From positions 1 through 59,536 of the forward strand of contig JAMONZ010000109.1 in the NCBI GenBank assembly GCA_027066315.1: a stretch of 59,536 bases of DNA, written 5' to 3'. The notes under the pieces are model-generated. The model ran no database searches, had not been told where the DNA came from, and was given only the letters and a program-made list of their open reading frames with translations. Position 1 is the first letter of the stretch, and every line of letters starts with the position of its first letter. This document shows, piece by piece, positions 17,481-27,060 of this stretch. This DNA is from Hyphomicrobiales bacterium (GTDB taxonomy: Bacteria; Pseudomonadota; Alphaproteobacteria; Rhizobiales; Devosiaceae). A program made the translations under genes and the position numbers.

Positions 17481-18467
17481 TTAGATATTAAAAAGATTAG
17501 GATTAAAATTATAGGTGGTTGAGCAAAATTCACAAGTCACTTCGATTTCACCATTTTTAATCATCTCTTCTCTACCCTTTGGCGAGAAACTATTAGCTAA
17601 CATATCCTCAATTCGCTCAGGCGAGCAGGTACAACGCTCCTCCAGTGATTGCGGGGTAAAAACCCTAACTCCCGTTTCATGGTAAAGGCGAAATAGCAAC
17701 CTCTCGGGCGAAATATCAGGGTCAACAAGCTCGTCATCACCCAAAGTTGAAAGCAAGGATTTAGTTTCTAGCCAATTATCTTCTTGCTTCTCCTCATCGC
17801 TTAACCCATCGTCAAATTCATTATTTTGCTCTAAAGACTCGTCATCATTTTTTGCTTTTGGCAAATGTTGCACCAATATTCCAGCTGCACGCCAGTGGGC
17901 GGTTTTTTCTCCACGCACTTGATGCTGTGCAACGGCTAAACGCACCTTAGTTGGAATTTGCTCTGATTGCTTAAAATATTGGTCGGCGGCACTTTCAAAT
18001 CCAGTACCATCTAGCTCAACAACACCCTGATAGCGTTCCATGTCTGAGCCTTGATCGATCGACATTGCCAAATGACCTTTTCCGAGCAGTTCGCCTGCAC
18101 TAGTTTTTCCTTGCTCAGAATATTTTAGCAATGCTTCTTGATTAAACCGAGCATAACCTCGCAACCCATCTGGGGTATTAAAATCTACAATGATCATGTT
18201 CACAGGGCCATCAGATTGTGTTTGTAAAATAAAGCGTCCGTCAAATTTTAGTGATGAGCCAATCAATGAAGCCAAAACAACTGCCTCGCCAAGCACCCGT
18301 GCAACTGGAGTTGGGTAATTATGGCGTGATAAAATAAGGTCGATAGCCTCGCCCAACCTAGTTAAACGACCACGAGATCCAAGCCTATCAAGTGTAAATG
18401 GAACAACAACATCATCACCGCTTTCATCACGATCTAGGCCAAATTGAGAAAGAGAATTTTCACTCAT
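17481..18467 (-). CDS. hslO: Hsp33 redox-regulated chaperone
   Basis: The 328-aa product carries the Hsp33 zinc switch near the C-terminus as CTC (about residue 283) and CEFC (about 314), four cysteines that bind zinc when reduced. N-terminal blocks such as GEAVVLASLIGSSLKFDGRF and the central EQIPTKVRLAV are also typical. Hsp33 becomes an active holdase when oxidants release the zinc. A strongly acidic segment (about residues 208-240) sits between the core and the switch; from memory, rhizobial homologues have a similar insert. It lies 53 bp downstream of argF in the same direction, an order familiar from Rhizobiales. Confidence 0.94.
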   Translation of the reverse strand: MSENSLSQFGLDRDESGDDVVVPFTLDRLGSRGRLTRLGEAIDLILSRHNYPTPVARVLGEAVVLASLIGSSLKFDGRFILQTQSDGPVNMIIVDFNTPDGLRGYARFNQEALLKYSEQGKTSAGELLGKGHLAMSIDQGSDMERYQGVVELDGTGFESAADQYFKQSEQIPTKVRLAVAQHQVRGEKTAHWRAAGILVQHLPKAKNDDESLEQNNEFDDGLSDEEKQEDNWLETKSLLSTLGDDELVDPDISPERLLFRLYHETGVRVFTPQSLEERCTCSPERIEDMLANSFSPKGREEMIKNGEIEVTCEFCSTTYNFNPNLFNI

Positions 18468-18520
18468 TTATTAAACTTTCAATCTTGTTATTCTTTGCAA
18501 TCTTATTAAATTTGCAAATC

Positions 18521-19453
18521 TTATATATTTGTAATTCCAAAAACATAACAAAGAATAGCTTTTTGAACATGCAGGCGATTTTCTGCTTCGTCAAAAACTA
18601 CCGATTGTTTGCCATCAATAACCTCGTCCGTAACTTCATCACCTCGGTGAGCTGGAAGGCAATGCATAAAAATTGCGTCTTTATTTGCTTTTGCCATAAG
18701 GGGGGCATCAACCCTAAAAGGAGTTAGAATTTTAATGCGCTCATCTGCATCTTTATCTCCCATAGAAACCCAAGTATCGGTAACTACTAAATCTGCACCA
18801 TTTATTGCAAGAGAAGGGTCGGCTATGATTTTTACATTTTTACCAGCTATTGCAATATCGGCCAACATAGATTGGTTAGGGCCATACTGCTCTGGGGCGC
18901 AAATTGTAAGCGTTACATCAAATATTTTTGCTGCATGCACCCAAGAAAGAAGCACATTATTTGCGTCCCCTAACCATGTGATTTTTGCCCCTTTTATTGA
19001 CCCTTTATGTTCTTCATAAGTCATAATATCGGCCATTACTTGGCAGGGGTGCGAGCGAGAGGTAAGGCCATTAATAACAGGAACACTAGAAGCACTTGCT
19101 AACTCGATTAAATCATCATGGCTTAATATTCGTATCATTATTGCATCAATATAGCGGCTCATAACTTTGGCCGTATCGGCTAATGTTTCCTCACGGCTAA
19201 GTTGCATATCAGCCCCAGAAAGCATAATTGTTTCGCCAGCTAATTGGCGCATTCCAACGTCAAATGAAACACGAGTTCTTGTACTTGATTGCTCAAAAAT
19301 CATCGCCAGAATTTTGTTTTTTAATAAGGCTGGACGTTCACCATTTTTTAAAAGAGCTTTTATCTTTATTGCTAGATCTAAAATATTGCGTAATGTTTGA
19401 AAATCAAAATCATTTAAATCAAGAAAATGGTTTGGTTTTGAATTTTTACCCAT
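18521..19453 (-). CDS. argF: Ornithine carbamoyltransferase
   Basis: The 310-aa product carries the carbamoyl phosphate motif STRTR (in [15 protein letters not shown]), [30 protein letters not shown], and the ornithine site [11 protein letters not shown]. It makes citrulline from ornithine and carbamoyl phosphate in arginine synthesis. Its start overlaps the end of argD by 8 bp, so the two are translationally coupled. Length is normal for the family. Confidence 0.96.
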   Translation of the reverse strand: MGKNSKPNHFLDLNDFDFQTLRNILDLAIKIKALLKNGERPALLKNKILAMIFEQSSTRTRVSFDVGMRQLAGETIMLSGADMQLSREETLADTAKVMSRYIDAIMIRILSHDDLIELASASSVPVINGLTSRSHPCQVMADIMTYEEHKGSIKGAKITWLGDANNVLLSWVHAAKIFDVTLTICAPEQYGPNQSMLADIAIAGKNVKIIADPSLAINGADLVVTDTWVSMGDKDADERIKILTPFRVDAPLMAKANKDAIFMHCLPAHRGDEVTDEVIDGKQSVVFDEAENRLHVQKAILCYVFGITNI

Positions 19454-20630
19454 TTAATTTATCCACTTCTTCAATTTCTTTAAAAGCCTTTGTAATTATT
19501 TCTATCGCCTCTTCAATATCACTCTGTTGTACGATTAAGGGCGGAAGAAGGCGCAAGACATTATCTCCAGCACCGATTGTTAAAAGATGGTTTTTTAGCA
19601 AAAGCGCAACAAATTCTGATACAGGAGGAGTAATTTTAAGACCCAACATAAGACCTTTTCCACGCACTTCTTTTATATATTGAGGAAAACGCTGCTGCAA
19701 TTGATGTAAATGCCAATTTAGTTTTTTGCTCATTTCTTGAACATGGGGCAAAAATTGCGGCTCTAAAATACGATCAAGCACCGCATTGCCAACTGCACAA
19801 GCCAAGGGATTTCCGCCATATGTTGAGCCATGCGTTCCAACAACCATGGATTTTGCAATATCGGATTTTGCCAAACATGCACCAAGTGGAAAGCCGCCGC
19901 CAATGCCCTTAGCTATAGCCATAATATCTGGTGTAATACCAATATCTTCATAGGCGAATAATTTCCCAGTGCGGCCAAACCCGCACTGCACTTCATCTAA
20001 GATTAAAAGCAAATCATGCTCATCACAGAGTTTTCGCAACGAGCGCATAAAATCATTAGAAATAACATTAATACCGCTCTCGCCCTGAATAGGCTCGATT
20101 AATATTGCAGCTGTATTTTCATTGATTAAAGATTTTACAGACTTAATATCGTTTGGCTTTGCATGTTTGAAACCCGCAACTGGCTCTCCAAATCCCTTTA
20201 GATAGGCTGGGTTTCCGCCTGCTGCAATTGCGCCAAGTGAGCGGCCATGAAAAGCTCCATTAAAGGCAATTATATCGGTGCGGTTTTCCTGCCCTTTATC
20301 AAAATAATATTTACGGCTAGTTTTAATTGCACACTCTATTGCTTCTGTTCCAGAATTTGTAAAAAACACTGCATCAGCAAAACTATTGTCAACCAGACGT
20401 TGAGCCAGCTCTTCTTGCTGTGGAATTGAGAATATATTTGATACATGCCAAAGTTTTTCAGCTTGGCTTTTCATTGCTCTAACTAAATGTGCATCATTAT
20501 GACCAAGTGAATTTACACCAACCCCAGACATGAAATCGAGATAAGAAATGCCCTCTTTTGTAAACAAACGCATGCCTTCGCCCTTTTCAAAGGCGATTGA
20601 GCGTGAATAAGTTTCAAATAAAGCTGACAT
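19446..20630 (-). CDS. argD: Acetylornithine aminotransferase
   Basis: The 394-aa product is a class III PLP aminotransferase. The PLP lysine is in [17 protein letters not shown], preceded by [15 protein letters not shown], with [10 protein letters not shown] and GAFHGRS nearer the N-terminus. It converts N-acetylglutamate semialdehyde to N-acetylornithine, and in many bacteria also acts in lysine synthesis. It is the first gene of argD-argF-hslO. A terminator-like hairpin lies 41 bp upstream on the same strand, so expression may be controlled in the leader. Confidence 0.95.
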   Translation of the reverse strand: MSALFETYSRSIAFEKGEGMRLFTKEGISYLDFMSGVGVNSLGHNDAHLVRAMKSQAEKLWHVSNIFSIPQQEELAQRLVDNSFADAVFFTNSGTEAIECAIKTSRKYYFDKGQENRTDIIAFNGAFHGRSLGAIAAGGNPAYLKGFGEPVAGFKHAKPNDIKSVKSLINENTAAILIEPIQGESGINVISNDFMRSLRKLCDEHDLLLILDEVQCGFGRTGKLFAYEDIGITPDIMAIAKGIGGGFPLGACLAKSDIAKSMVVGTHGSTYGGNPLACAVGNAVLDRILEPQFLPHVQEMSKKLNWHLHQLQQRFPQYIKEVRGKGLMLGLKITPPVSEFVALLLKNHLLTIGAGDNVLRLLPPLIVQQSDIEEAIEIITKAFKEIEEVDKLNG

Positions 20631-20670
20631 TCTTCTTCCTTTAATATCTTTATTTCTAGTGTATTAATAT

Positions 20671-20702
20671 AAAAACGCACTAACCTAGTTGGGTAGTGCG
20701 TT
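20671..20702 (-). terminator. Intrinsic-terminator-like hairpin in the argD leader (attenuator or small-RNA end)
   Basis: Read on the minus strand, a perfect 9-bp stem (AACGCACTA / TAGTGCGTT, 11-nt loop) is followed at once by TTTTTATATT, a good intrinsic terminator. It points toward argD, whose ATG is at 20630, and no gene on that strand ends just upstream. It is therefore either an attenuator in the argD leader or the 3' end of a small RNA starting at one of the TTGAC-containing stretches around 20750-20800 (minus strand). Confidence 0.55.
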
Positions 20703-21033
20703 ATCTCAACACATTAAATATACAATTCTTATGCGTTATTTTTGCCCAAAAAGTCAACAACTCTCTAGTTAAAGCTACTCCAACGAATGAAAATTTTTGT
20801 TGTCAAGAATTCTTTATTGGGGAAAATGTCATTTTCTTAATAAAAAGTTAAGCATGACTCTTGCGCAAGATTCTTTGCTTCGTGTAAGGTAGTTTTATTG
20901 GAGGCAGTAAATCTCTTGTGGTGAACAGCCTTAATGAGAAATATCCAATTAATTTTATGTGTGCGTAATATTTCAACTGATGCGGCTTGTTTCAGCATGA
21001 AATCTGATTCTGTTTTTTTAAAGGGAGAAAACA
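20703..21033. other. gcrA/argD divergent intergenic region with GANTC palindrome and CtrA-like box
   Basis: The 403-bp gap between argD and gcrA has no convincing gene. It holds a CtrA-type half-site pair TTAA-N7-TTAA (20837-20851). Five bases on is an 18-bp near-perfect palindrome, GACTCTTGCGCAAGATTC (20856-20873), with a GANTC (CcrM methylation) site at each end and CTTGCGCAAG at its centre. A third GANTC is at 21006-21010. The order suggests cell-cycle control of gcrA. A 65-codon minus-strand frame (20837-21034) has no family resemblance and I leave it out. Confidence 0.5.
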
Positions 21034-21576
21034 ATGGGCTGGAGTGAAGATCGGGTTGAAATTTTAACTAAACTTTGGATGCAAGGATTAAGTGCATCGC
21101 AAATTGCTGTTGAATTGGGTGGTGGAGTTACTCGCAATGCAGTGATTGGTAAGGTTCATCGCCTAAAACTCTCTGGTCGTGTAAAACCAGCAACTTCAAC
21201 TGCTCGGGCGCGCAATGCGAATAAATCAACACGACGAGCCTCTACAAGCAAATCCTCTACTTCTAGCACTAATGCAACGACGAAACGACGAAACGTTGGA
21301 TATGCTCCTGTTTCAATTGGTGCAACAGCTCTAAAATCAGAACAAGATCAAGAGAGCGAATTGCTTATTGGCCACGCTCAAGAACAAGAAGTAAATATCC
21401 CAATAAGTGAAAGAATGAGCCTGTTGGAACTAAGTGAAGATAATTGCAAATGGCCAAACGGTGACCCATTACGCCCTGATTTTCATTTTTGTGGCCGCCG
21501 ATCACTTGATGGCAAACCATATTGCGAAGCTCACTCACAAAGAGCCTATCATAAACCAGACCGAAAAAAACGCTAG
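21034..21576 (+). CDS. gcrA: GcrA cell-cycle regulator
   Basis: The 180-aa product starts with the GcrA DNA-binding helix-turn-helix, MGWSEDRVEILTKLW then GLSASQIAVELGG-VTRNAVIGKVHRL. A low-complexity Ser/Thr/Arg linker follows (about residues 50-90). The C-terminal sigma-70 contact domain has CKWPNGDP, FHFCGRRSLDGKPYC and EAHSQRAY. GcrA binds RNA polymerase and activates promoters with methylated GANTC sites in alphaproteobacteria. An AGGGAG site precedes the ATG. It is transcribed alone, divergent from argD and convergent with phoB. Confidence 0.95.
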   Translation: MGWSEDRVEILTKLWMQGLSASQIAVELGGGVTRNAVIGKVHRLKLSGRVKPATSTARARNANKSTRRASTSKSSTSSTNATTKRRNVGYAPVSIGATALKSEQDQESELLIGHAQEQEVNIPISERMSLLELSEDNCKWPNGDPLRPDFHFCGRRSLDGKPYCEAHSQRAYHKPDRKKR

Positions 21577-21588
21577 GCTGATTTTTAG

Positions 21589-22278
21589 TTAAAATTTTTC
21601 ATCAAAGGCATATCCAGCACCTCTTACAGTGCGGATTGGATCTTGTTGTTTATTTTTAGTTAGAGATTTTCTTAAGCGAGCGATGTGGACATCAACTGTT
21701 CTATCATCAACATAGACATCGCTCCCCCAGACATTATTTAACAATTGCTCACGTGAATAAACTCGTCCAATTGATGTCATTAAATATTCAAGCAAACGAT
21801 ATTCTATTGGTCCAAGATGAATTTCTTTGCCCTCTCTTAAGACTCTAAAATTCTTTTTATCAAGCTCAATGTTACCCGCGGTTAAATTTTGGCTTAAAAG
21901 TTCTGGAGATGAGCGGCGTAAAATTGCCTCTATGCGTGCCATTAGCTCAAGCGTGGAAAATGGCTTTACCATATAATCATCAGCACCTGTTGCTAACCCT
22001 CTGACCTTGTCGCCCTCTTCTCCTTTTGCTGTAAGCATAATGATTGGGATATTGGCGGTTTCTTGATTTTTGCGCCAACGCCGACATAGCTCTATTCCAG
22101 ATACAACAGGTAGCATCCAATCTAACAAGATTAGATCTGGCTTAACTTCGGCAATAATAGCAATTGCTTCATCGCCATCATTAGCTACAAGAGCCTTAAA
22201 GCCCTTAGCCTCAAGATTATATCGCAATAAAGTTGCAAGATCAGCTTCATCTTCAACTATTAAAATAGTTGCGCTCAT
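21589..22278 (-). CDS. phoB: Phosphate regulon response regulator PhoB
   Basis: The 229-aa product is an OmpR/PhoB-type regulator. The receiver domain has the acidic pair ED at 9-10, the phosphorylated Asp53 in LLDWMLP, and Lys in VKPFS. The C-terminal winged helix has LGPIEYRLLEYLM and VYVDDRTVDVHIARLRK. It is phosphorylated by PhoR and binds Pho boxes. It is the last gene of phoR-pstSCAB-phoU-phoB, 4 bp after phoU, and converges on gcrA. Confidence 0.96.
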   Translation of the reverse strand: MSATILIVEDEADLATLLRYNLEAKGFKALVANDGDEAIAIIAEVKPDLILLDWMLPVVSGIELCRRWRKNQETANIPIIMLTAKGEEGDKVRGLATGADDYMVKPFSTLELMARIEAILRRSSPELLSQNLTAGNIELDKKNFRVLREGKEIHLGPIEYRLLEYLMTSIGRVYSREQLLNNVWGSDVYVDDRTVDVHIARLRKSLTKNKQQDPIRTVRGAGYAFDEKF

Positions 22279-22282
22279 CTAA

Positions 22283-22996
22283 TTATTCTTCCAAATCTTG
22301 CTCATTCATTTCTTCAAGAACGGATTGTAAATTTTTACCTGTTTCAAGATAATAAGCAGCCTCTGCAATATTTGTTGCATGATCGCCCGCTCGTTCAAGA
22401 TTTTTTGCACAAAAGAGCAAATTTGTACATTGAGTGATATTGCGCGGATCTTCCATCATATAGGTAAGTAATTCTCGAAAGATCGAGACATAAAGTGCGT
22501 CCACTTCATCATCACGTTCACAAACCGCAATTGCAGCCTTGGTATCTCGAGAAGCAAAAGCATCAAGTGAGGTTTTAATTTGTAATAATGTTAAATCTGT
22601 CATGTGACGCACGCCATTATAAAATGTTGGCGAAAGCTCTTCTCCCCCTTTTATGTGCTTTATACGACGGGAGATATTTTTTGCCATATCACCAATACGC
22701 TCTAAATCATTTGCTACATGGATTGATGAAATAATAAGCCGCAAATCAGAAGCCATCGGCTGACGGCGAGCAATCATAGAGACTGCATTCTCATCAATTT
22801 TTAGTTGCATATCTCCAACTAGCCGATCATTTTTAACAATTATTTTTGCTTTTTTTTTGTCATGGCTTAACAGCGCATCAATTGATTGAGAAATTGCATC
22901 CTCGACCATGCCGCCCATTAAGGAAATAGAAGAGGCAAGATCCACCAATTCTTCTTCATAAGAGGAAACAATATGTCCTGAGCCTGTATCTGACAT
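22283..22996 (-). CDS. phoU: PhoU, phosphate signalling regulator
   Basis: The 237-aa helical protein has the two PhoU repeats, each a three-helix bundle with metal-binding acidic patches. Landmarks are ISLMGGMVEDAISQSIDAL in the first repeat, RQPMASDLRLIISSIHVANDLERIGDMAKNI, and LLFCAKNLERAGDHATNIAEAAYYL in the second. PhoU links the Pst transporter to PhoR so that the Pho regulon is off when phosphate is plentiful. It lies 16 bp after pstB and 4 bp before phoB. Confidence 0.95.
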   Translation of the reverse strand: MSDTGSGHIVSSYEEELVDLASSISLMGGMVEDAISQSIDALLSHDKKKAKIIVKNDRLVGDMQLKIDENAVSMIARRQPMASDLRLIISSIHVANDLERIGDMAKNISRRIKHIKGGEELSPTFYNGVRHMTDLTLLQIKTSLDAFASRDTKAAIAVCERDDEVDALYVSIFRELLTYMMEDPRNITQCTNLLFCAKNLERAGDHATNIAEAAYYLETGKNLQSVLEEMNEQDLEE

Positions 22997-23012
22997 TTTA
23001 ATTACCTTTGTT

Positions 23013-23792
23013 TTACCCTATTCGACCCATTATATAGTCTTGGGTCTTTTTGTTGATCGGATTAGTAAAAATTTCTTCTGTTGCGCCCTCTTCTATCAAT
23101 TTTCCAAGATGGAAAAAAGCAGTTTTTTGGCTAACACGTGCGGCTTGTTGCATTGAATGCGTTACGATTACAATAGTAAATTTTTCTCGCAATTCGTCAA
23201 TCAATTCTTCAATTATTGCAGTAGCTATTGGATCAAGGGCAGAGCATGGCTCGTCCATTAGCAATATTTCAGGACGGGTTGCAATTGCTCTAGCAATGCA
23301 AAGTCTTTGTTGTTGTCCGCCAGAAAGCGATGTTCCTGCATCGTCTAATCTGTCTTTGACCTCATCAAATAATCCTGCTCGTTTAAGTGACTTTAAAACG
23401 ATTTTGTCTAATTCTTCTTTTGAATTTGCCATGCCATGAATTTTAGGGCCATAGGCCACATTTTCATAAATTGACTTTGGAAATGGGTTTGGCTTTTGAA
23501 ACACCATGCCAACTCTTGCACGAAGCTCTACAACATCAATATCTTTGTCATAAATATTTTGCCCATCAAGGGTTATTTCACCTTTGACTTTACATATATC
23601 AATAGTATCATTCATACGATTAAGGCAGCGTAAAAATGTTGATTTCCCACAACCAGACGGGCCAATTAATGACGTTACTTGATTTTTTTCAATATCTAAA
23701 TCAACACCAAATAGAGCTTGCTTGTCACCATAAAACACATCAACATTTTTGCCACGCATTTTAATTGTTGAGTTAATATTTTTATTACTCAT
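23013..23792 (-). CDS. pstB: Phosphate ABC transporter ATPase PstB
   Basis: The 259-aa product has Walker [10 protein letters not shown] (44-52), a long Q-loop block with [20 protein letters not shown], signature [10 protein letters not shown], Walker [14 protein letters not shown] and the switch His in [10 protein letters not shown]. These details, especially NPFPKSI, are specific for PstB. It drives phosphate uptake through PstC and PstA. It starts 3 bp after the pstA stop. Confidence 0.97.
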   Translation of the reverse strand: MSNKNINSTIKMRGKNVDVFYGDKQALFGVDLDIEKNQVTSLIGPSGCGKSTFLRCLNRMNDTIDICKVKGEITLDGQNIYDKDIDVVELRARVGMVFQKPNPFPKSIYENVAYGPKIHGMANSKEELDKIVLKSLKRAGLFDEVKDRLDDAGTSLSGGQQQRLCIARAIATRPEILLMDEPCSALDPIATAIIEELIDELREKFTIVIVTHSMQQAARVSQKTAFFHLGKLIEEGATEEIFTNPINKKTQDYIMGRIG

Positions 23793-23795
23793 ATT

Positions 23796-25607
23796 CTACC
23801 ACCTTCTTTCAAAACGCTTGCGCAAGAAAACTGCAAAGGCGTTCATCAATATTAAAAATACCAGCAACACAAGAATGGCTGCTGATGTGCGTTGCTCAAA
23901 TGCAGGTTCAGGAAAATCCGCCCACATAAAAATTTGAACTGGTAATACGGTTGCAGGATCACCAACTCCACCTGGAATATCAACAACAAAAGCAACCATT
24001 CCAATCATAAGCAATGGAGCGGTTTCACCCAATGCCCGTGCCATACCAATTATTGCTCCTGTCATTATTCCAGGAAGTGCAAGCGGTAAAACATGATGAA
24101 AAACCGTTTGCATTTTTGAAGCTCCAATACCAAGTGCCGCCTCTCTAATTGAGGGAGGCACGGCTCGTAAAGATACTCTTGAGGCAATAATAATTACAGG
24201 CAATGTCATCAATGCTAAAACCATTCCACCTACTAAAGGTATTGAGCGATCAAAGCCAAAAAAGTTTAAAAATACGGCCAAACCAAGCAAGCCAAACACA
24301 ATTGATGGCACTGCTGCTAGATTGTTGATATTCACTTCTATGATGGTTGTGATGCGGTTTTTTGGTGCAAATTCTTCCAAATATACCGCAGCAGCTACGC
24401 CCAAAGGAAACGCCAATGCAAGTGTAATAGATATGGTCAAAAACGAGCCAACCACCGCACCCCAAATACCCGCCATTTCTGGCTCACGAGAAGCACCCTT
24501 AGTTGCAAAAATCCAGTTAAACTTTTTAGCAACAAAACCCTTTTCGACCAAATGCTCTGTCCAGATAATCTCTTGATCCGAAAATTTACGATTTGCTTCG
24601 GCAGTATCAATATATCGTAATTGCCATTTATCCATTTTTTGGGGTATATCACCTGCAAATGGCATCAATAACTCACCTGTAATTTTATTAGAAGAAACAA
24701 AATTAGCCTTTATTATGCTTTGGTCAAAATATATTAGAATTGATGGGTCTTCACTTGTAATTTTATCGCCATTTGACCCCACCAGAGTTGAGCGAATAAC
24801 AAGATCACTCGCCTCTACTCGTAAGTCAGCTATTTGTACATTTAGTGATAAAATTTTATTTTCTAGATGTAATTTTTCTTTATTAAGGCGTTCAATATCA
24901 ACATCATTGCCACTCAATAATTGGTTGTTTATATGCTTTATATCTAAAATAGTTTTTTCAAGTGATCGTTGAGCCCCTGCAATTGTTTCATGCTTAGCTA
25001 GTGCTTCACTTTGAATACGCTTTGTAACTAGAGTAACAATATTTACAAAAATATCATTTTCAAATGTAATGCTGATATTATCTTTTACTTTATTTATTTC
25101 TCCAATATCTGTTTTATTCTCAAAACTATCGCTAGTGATCTGCCCCTTTAAATATAGGTCAGCAAAATCAGAAATTGGTATCTCATAATTAATTGGCTCA
25201 TTTATATTTTTTGGGTTTTTTAGCACTTGATTACGCAGAACCACAGGTGAACCAGACGATAAAAGACTGGAGAGAAGTTTCTTATCTTTTCGGGCTGTTA
25301 CTTGTGGAAATTGTGAGCGAATTGCCGTGCGAACCAAACTATCATAATTGGCCTTTTTTAACATTGCCTCATCACTATTTTTAAGCTCGCTCATGTCATA
25401 AGGCAAAGACACAAAATGATATGAAAAGGCTGGCAAGCCCTTATAAGTAATGGTTGATAATAACAGGACTAAAAACCCAATTGAGAAAAAAATTGCGCCT
25501 TGACCCAATAATTTAAAGATACGCTCACTTTTATAGCGTTTGCGTAATCTTATACGTGCGGCATCAGAAGTATGCTCTGAAATTTCAAAATTATCTTTAT
25601 CAATCAT
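23796..25607 (-). CDS. pstA: Phosphate ABC transporter permease PstA with a very large periplasmic insert
   Basis: At 603 aa this is far longer than the roughly 300-aa E. coli PstA and longer than the roughly 430-aa form I recall for alphaproteobacteria (DUF3333 type). A first helix is at about 34-55. Residues 56-378 are predicted soluble and periplasmic, with a coiled coil at about 195-265. The permease core follows from 379, with the EAALGIGASKMQTVFHHVLPLALPGI coupling loop and the GMARALGETAPLLMIG helix. It overlaps the end of pstC by 8 bp. The core is certain; the role of the insert is unknown. Confidence 0.94.
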   Translation of the reverse strand: MIDKDNFEISEHTSDAARIRLRKRYKSERIFKLLGQGAIFFSIGFLVLLLSTITYKGLPAFSYHFVSLPYDMSELKNSDEAMLKKANYDSLVRTAIRSQFPQVTARKDKKLLSSLLSSGSPVVLRNQVLKNPKNINEPINYEIPISDFADLYLKGQITSDSFENKTDIGEINKVKDNISITFENDIFVNIVTLVTKRIQSEALAKHETIAGAQRSLEKTILDIKHINNQLLSGNDVDIERLNKEKLHLENKILSLNVQIADLRVEASDLVIRSTLVGSNGDKITSEDPSILIYFDQSIIKANFVSSNKITGELLMPFAGDIPQKMDKWQLRYIDTAEANRKFSDQEIIWTEHLVEKGFVAKKFNWIFATKGASREPEMAGIWGAVVGSFLTISITLALAFPLGVAAAVYLEEFAPKNRITTIIEVNINNLAAVPSIVFGLLGLAVFLNFFGFDRSIPLVGGMVLALMTLPVIIIASRVSLRAVPPSIREAALGIGASKMQTVFHHVLPLALPGIMTGAIIGMARALGETAPLLMIGMVAFVVDIPGGVGDPATVLPVQIFMWADFPEPAFEQRTSAAILVLLVFLILMNAFAVFLRKRFERRW

Positions 25608-26994
25608 ATTGTTCTCGATATTTTTGAATTACTTTTAAAGCGATGATATTTAGCGCAAGGGTTACGCAAAATAAAACTAAACCAAGCGCAAAAACTGCTA
25701 AGGTTTTAGCACTGTCAAACTCTTGATCGCCAACTAAAAGGGTGACAATTTGCACTGTTACTGTTGTTACGGCATCTAGTGGGTTCATCGATAGTTTTGC
25801 AGCTAAACCCGCCGCCATCACCACAATCATAGTTTCGCCAATTGCTCGTGAGATTGCTAACATTAAGGCCGAGACAATTCCTGGTAATGCGGCAGGAATT
25901 ACAACTTTTATTATGGTTTCTGATTTTGTTGAGCCAAGTGCTAAAGAGCCATCACGAAGGCTTTGCGGAACGGAATTTATTACATCATCAGAAAGCGAAG
26001 AGACAAAAGGGATAATCATAATCCCCATAACAAAACCTGCCGCTAATGCACTTTCGGAAGAAACTACAAGACCAATATTTTCGCCACTACCACGTAAAAA
26101 GGGCGCAACAGTTAAAGCTGCAAAAAACCCATAAACAACGGTTGGAATACCAGCTAAAATTTCTAACAATGGTTTGGCAACTGCTCTTATTGAGCGTGAA
26201 GCATAATCAGAGAGATAAATAGCTGACATTAGACCAATGGGGGCGGCGATAGAAATTGCAATTAGAGTAATTAATAAAGTGCCTGCAAAAACTGGAACTG
26301 CTCCAAAAACCTCGCTATTGCGGTTTGAAGCAAGCTCGCCTGCTCCCTCAAATGCACTTTGTGGTGACCAGTTTAGACCGAATAAAAAGTCAATGAATGG
26401 CACTTTTTCAAAAAACCGATAGCTTTCAAATACCAATGAAAGCACAATCCCAATTGTTGTTATAATTGCTATGACAGAGGCTGAAATAAGCATGACCAAA
26501 ATTGCTCGCTCAACAAATTGGCGAGCCCTTAATTTTTGAGAGATTTTTGAATAAGCAAACCACGAACCTAAGATAATTAAAATGGCACTTATTATAAGAA
26601 TAAGAATATTGCCAGCTTGGTAAAAATCACTAAATAGAAGCGATGCTTGTTTAAGTAATTCACTTGGCTCTCCAAATGAAATTCCATCAGCTAATGAGCG
26701 GGCTTTGCGTAAAAAACTAGCCTGCCCAGCCGCAGGGATTGCATTAAAGCTCTCTCCAAGTTGAGAAATAACGTATAATTTTGAAAGATAGGTTTTTAGA
26801 AAAAGCCAAATTAGTGATATTGTTAAAGCTGGTGCAAGTGCATAAATAGCAAGATATGAGCCATGAAATGAGGGCTTTGAATGCAGATCAATAATCTGCC
26901 CGTTACAAACAGACATAGCTCGCATTTTGCCAAGCAAATATAGAGCTATGGCTAAGACGATAAAAAGCAAAGGAATAAACAAACCTTGCATCAT
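25600..26994 (-). CDS. pstC: Phosphate ABC transporter permease PstC (long form)
   Basis: From the ATG at 26994 the product is about 464 aa. It has an N-terminal membrane domain with a soluble loop (PstC_N type, about residues 1-200), then the permease core with LEILAGIPTVVYGFFAAL, SLALGSTKSETIIKVVIPAALPGI and SRAIGETMIVVMAAGLAA. A longer frame opens at a TTG (27033), but that codon lacks a ribosome site and the ATG has GGGG upstream, so I use the ATG. With PstA it forms the phosphate channel. Confidence 0.93.
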   Translation of the reverse strand: MMQGLFIPLLFIVLAIALYLLGKMRAMSVCNGQIIDLHSKPSFHGSYLAIYALAPALTISLIWLFLKTYLSKLYVISQLGESFNAIPAAGQASFLRKARSLADGISFGEPSELLKQASLLFSDFYQAGNILILIISAILIILGSWFAYSKISQKLRARQFVERAILVMLISASVIAIITTIGIVLSLVFESYRFFEKVPFIDFLFGLNWSPQSAFEGAGELASNRNSEVFGAVPVFAGTLLITLIAISIAAPIGLMSAIYLSDYASRSIRAVAKPLLEILAGIPTVVYGFFAALTVAPFLRGSGENIGLVVSSESALAAGFVMGIMIIPFVSSLSDDVINSVPQSLRDGSLALGSTKSETIIKVVIPAALPGIVSALMLAISRAIGETMIVVMAAGLAAKLSMNPLDAVTTVTVQIVTLLVGDQEFDSAKTLAVFALGLVLFCVTLALNIIALKVIQKYREQYD

Positions 26995-27060
26995 ATAATA
27001 AACCCCAAACAAATTACCGTTTAACTGCCCCAATTTTTTTAGGGCAACCAGATTATATTT

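Noticed and set aside
20837-21034. 65-codon minus-strand frame upstream of gcrA
   Set aside because: It has no recognisable domain or ribosome site and covers the gcrA control region.
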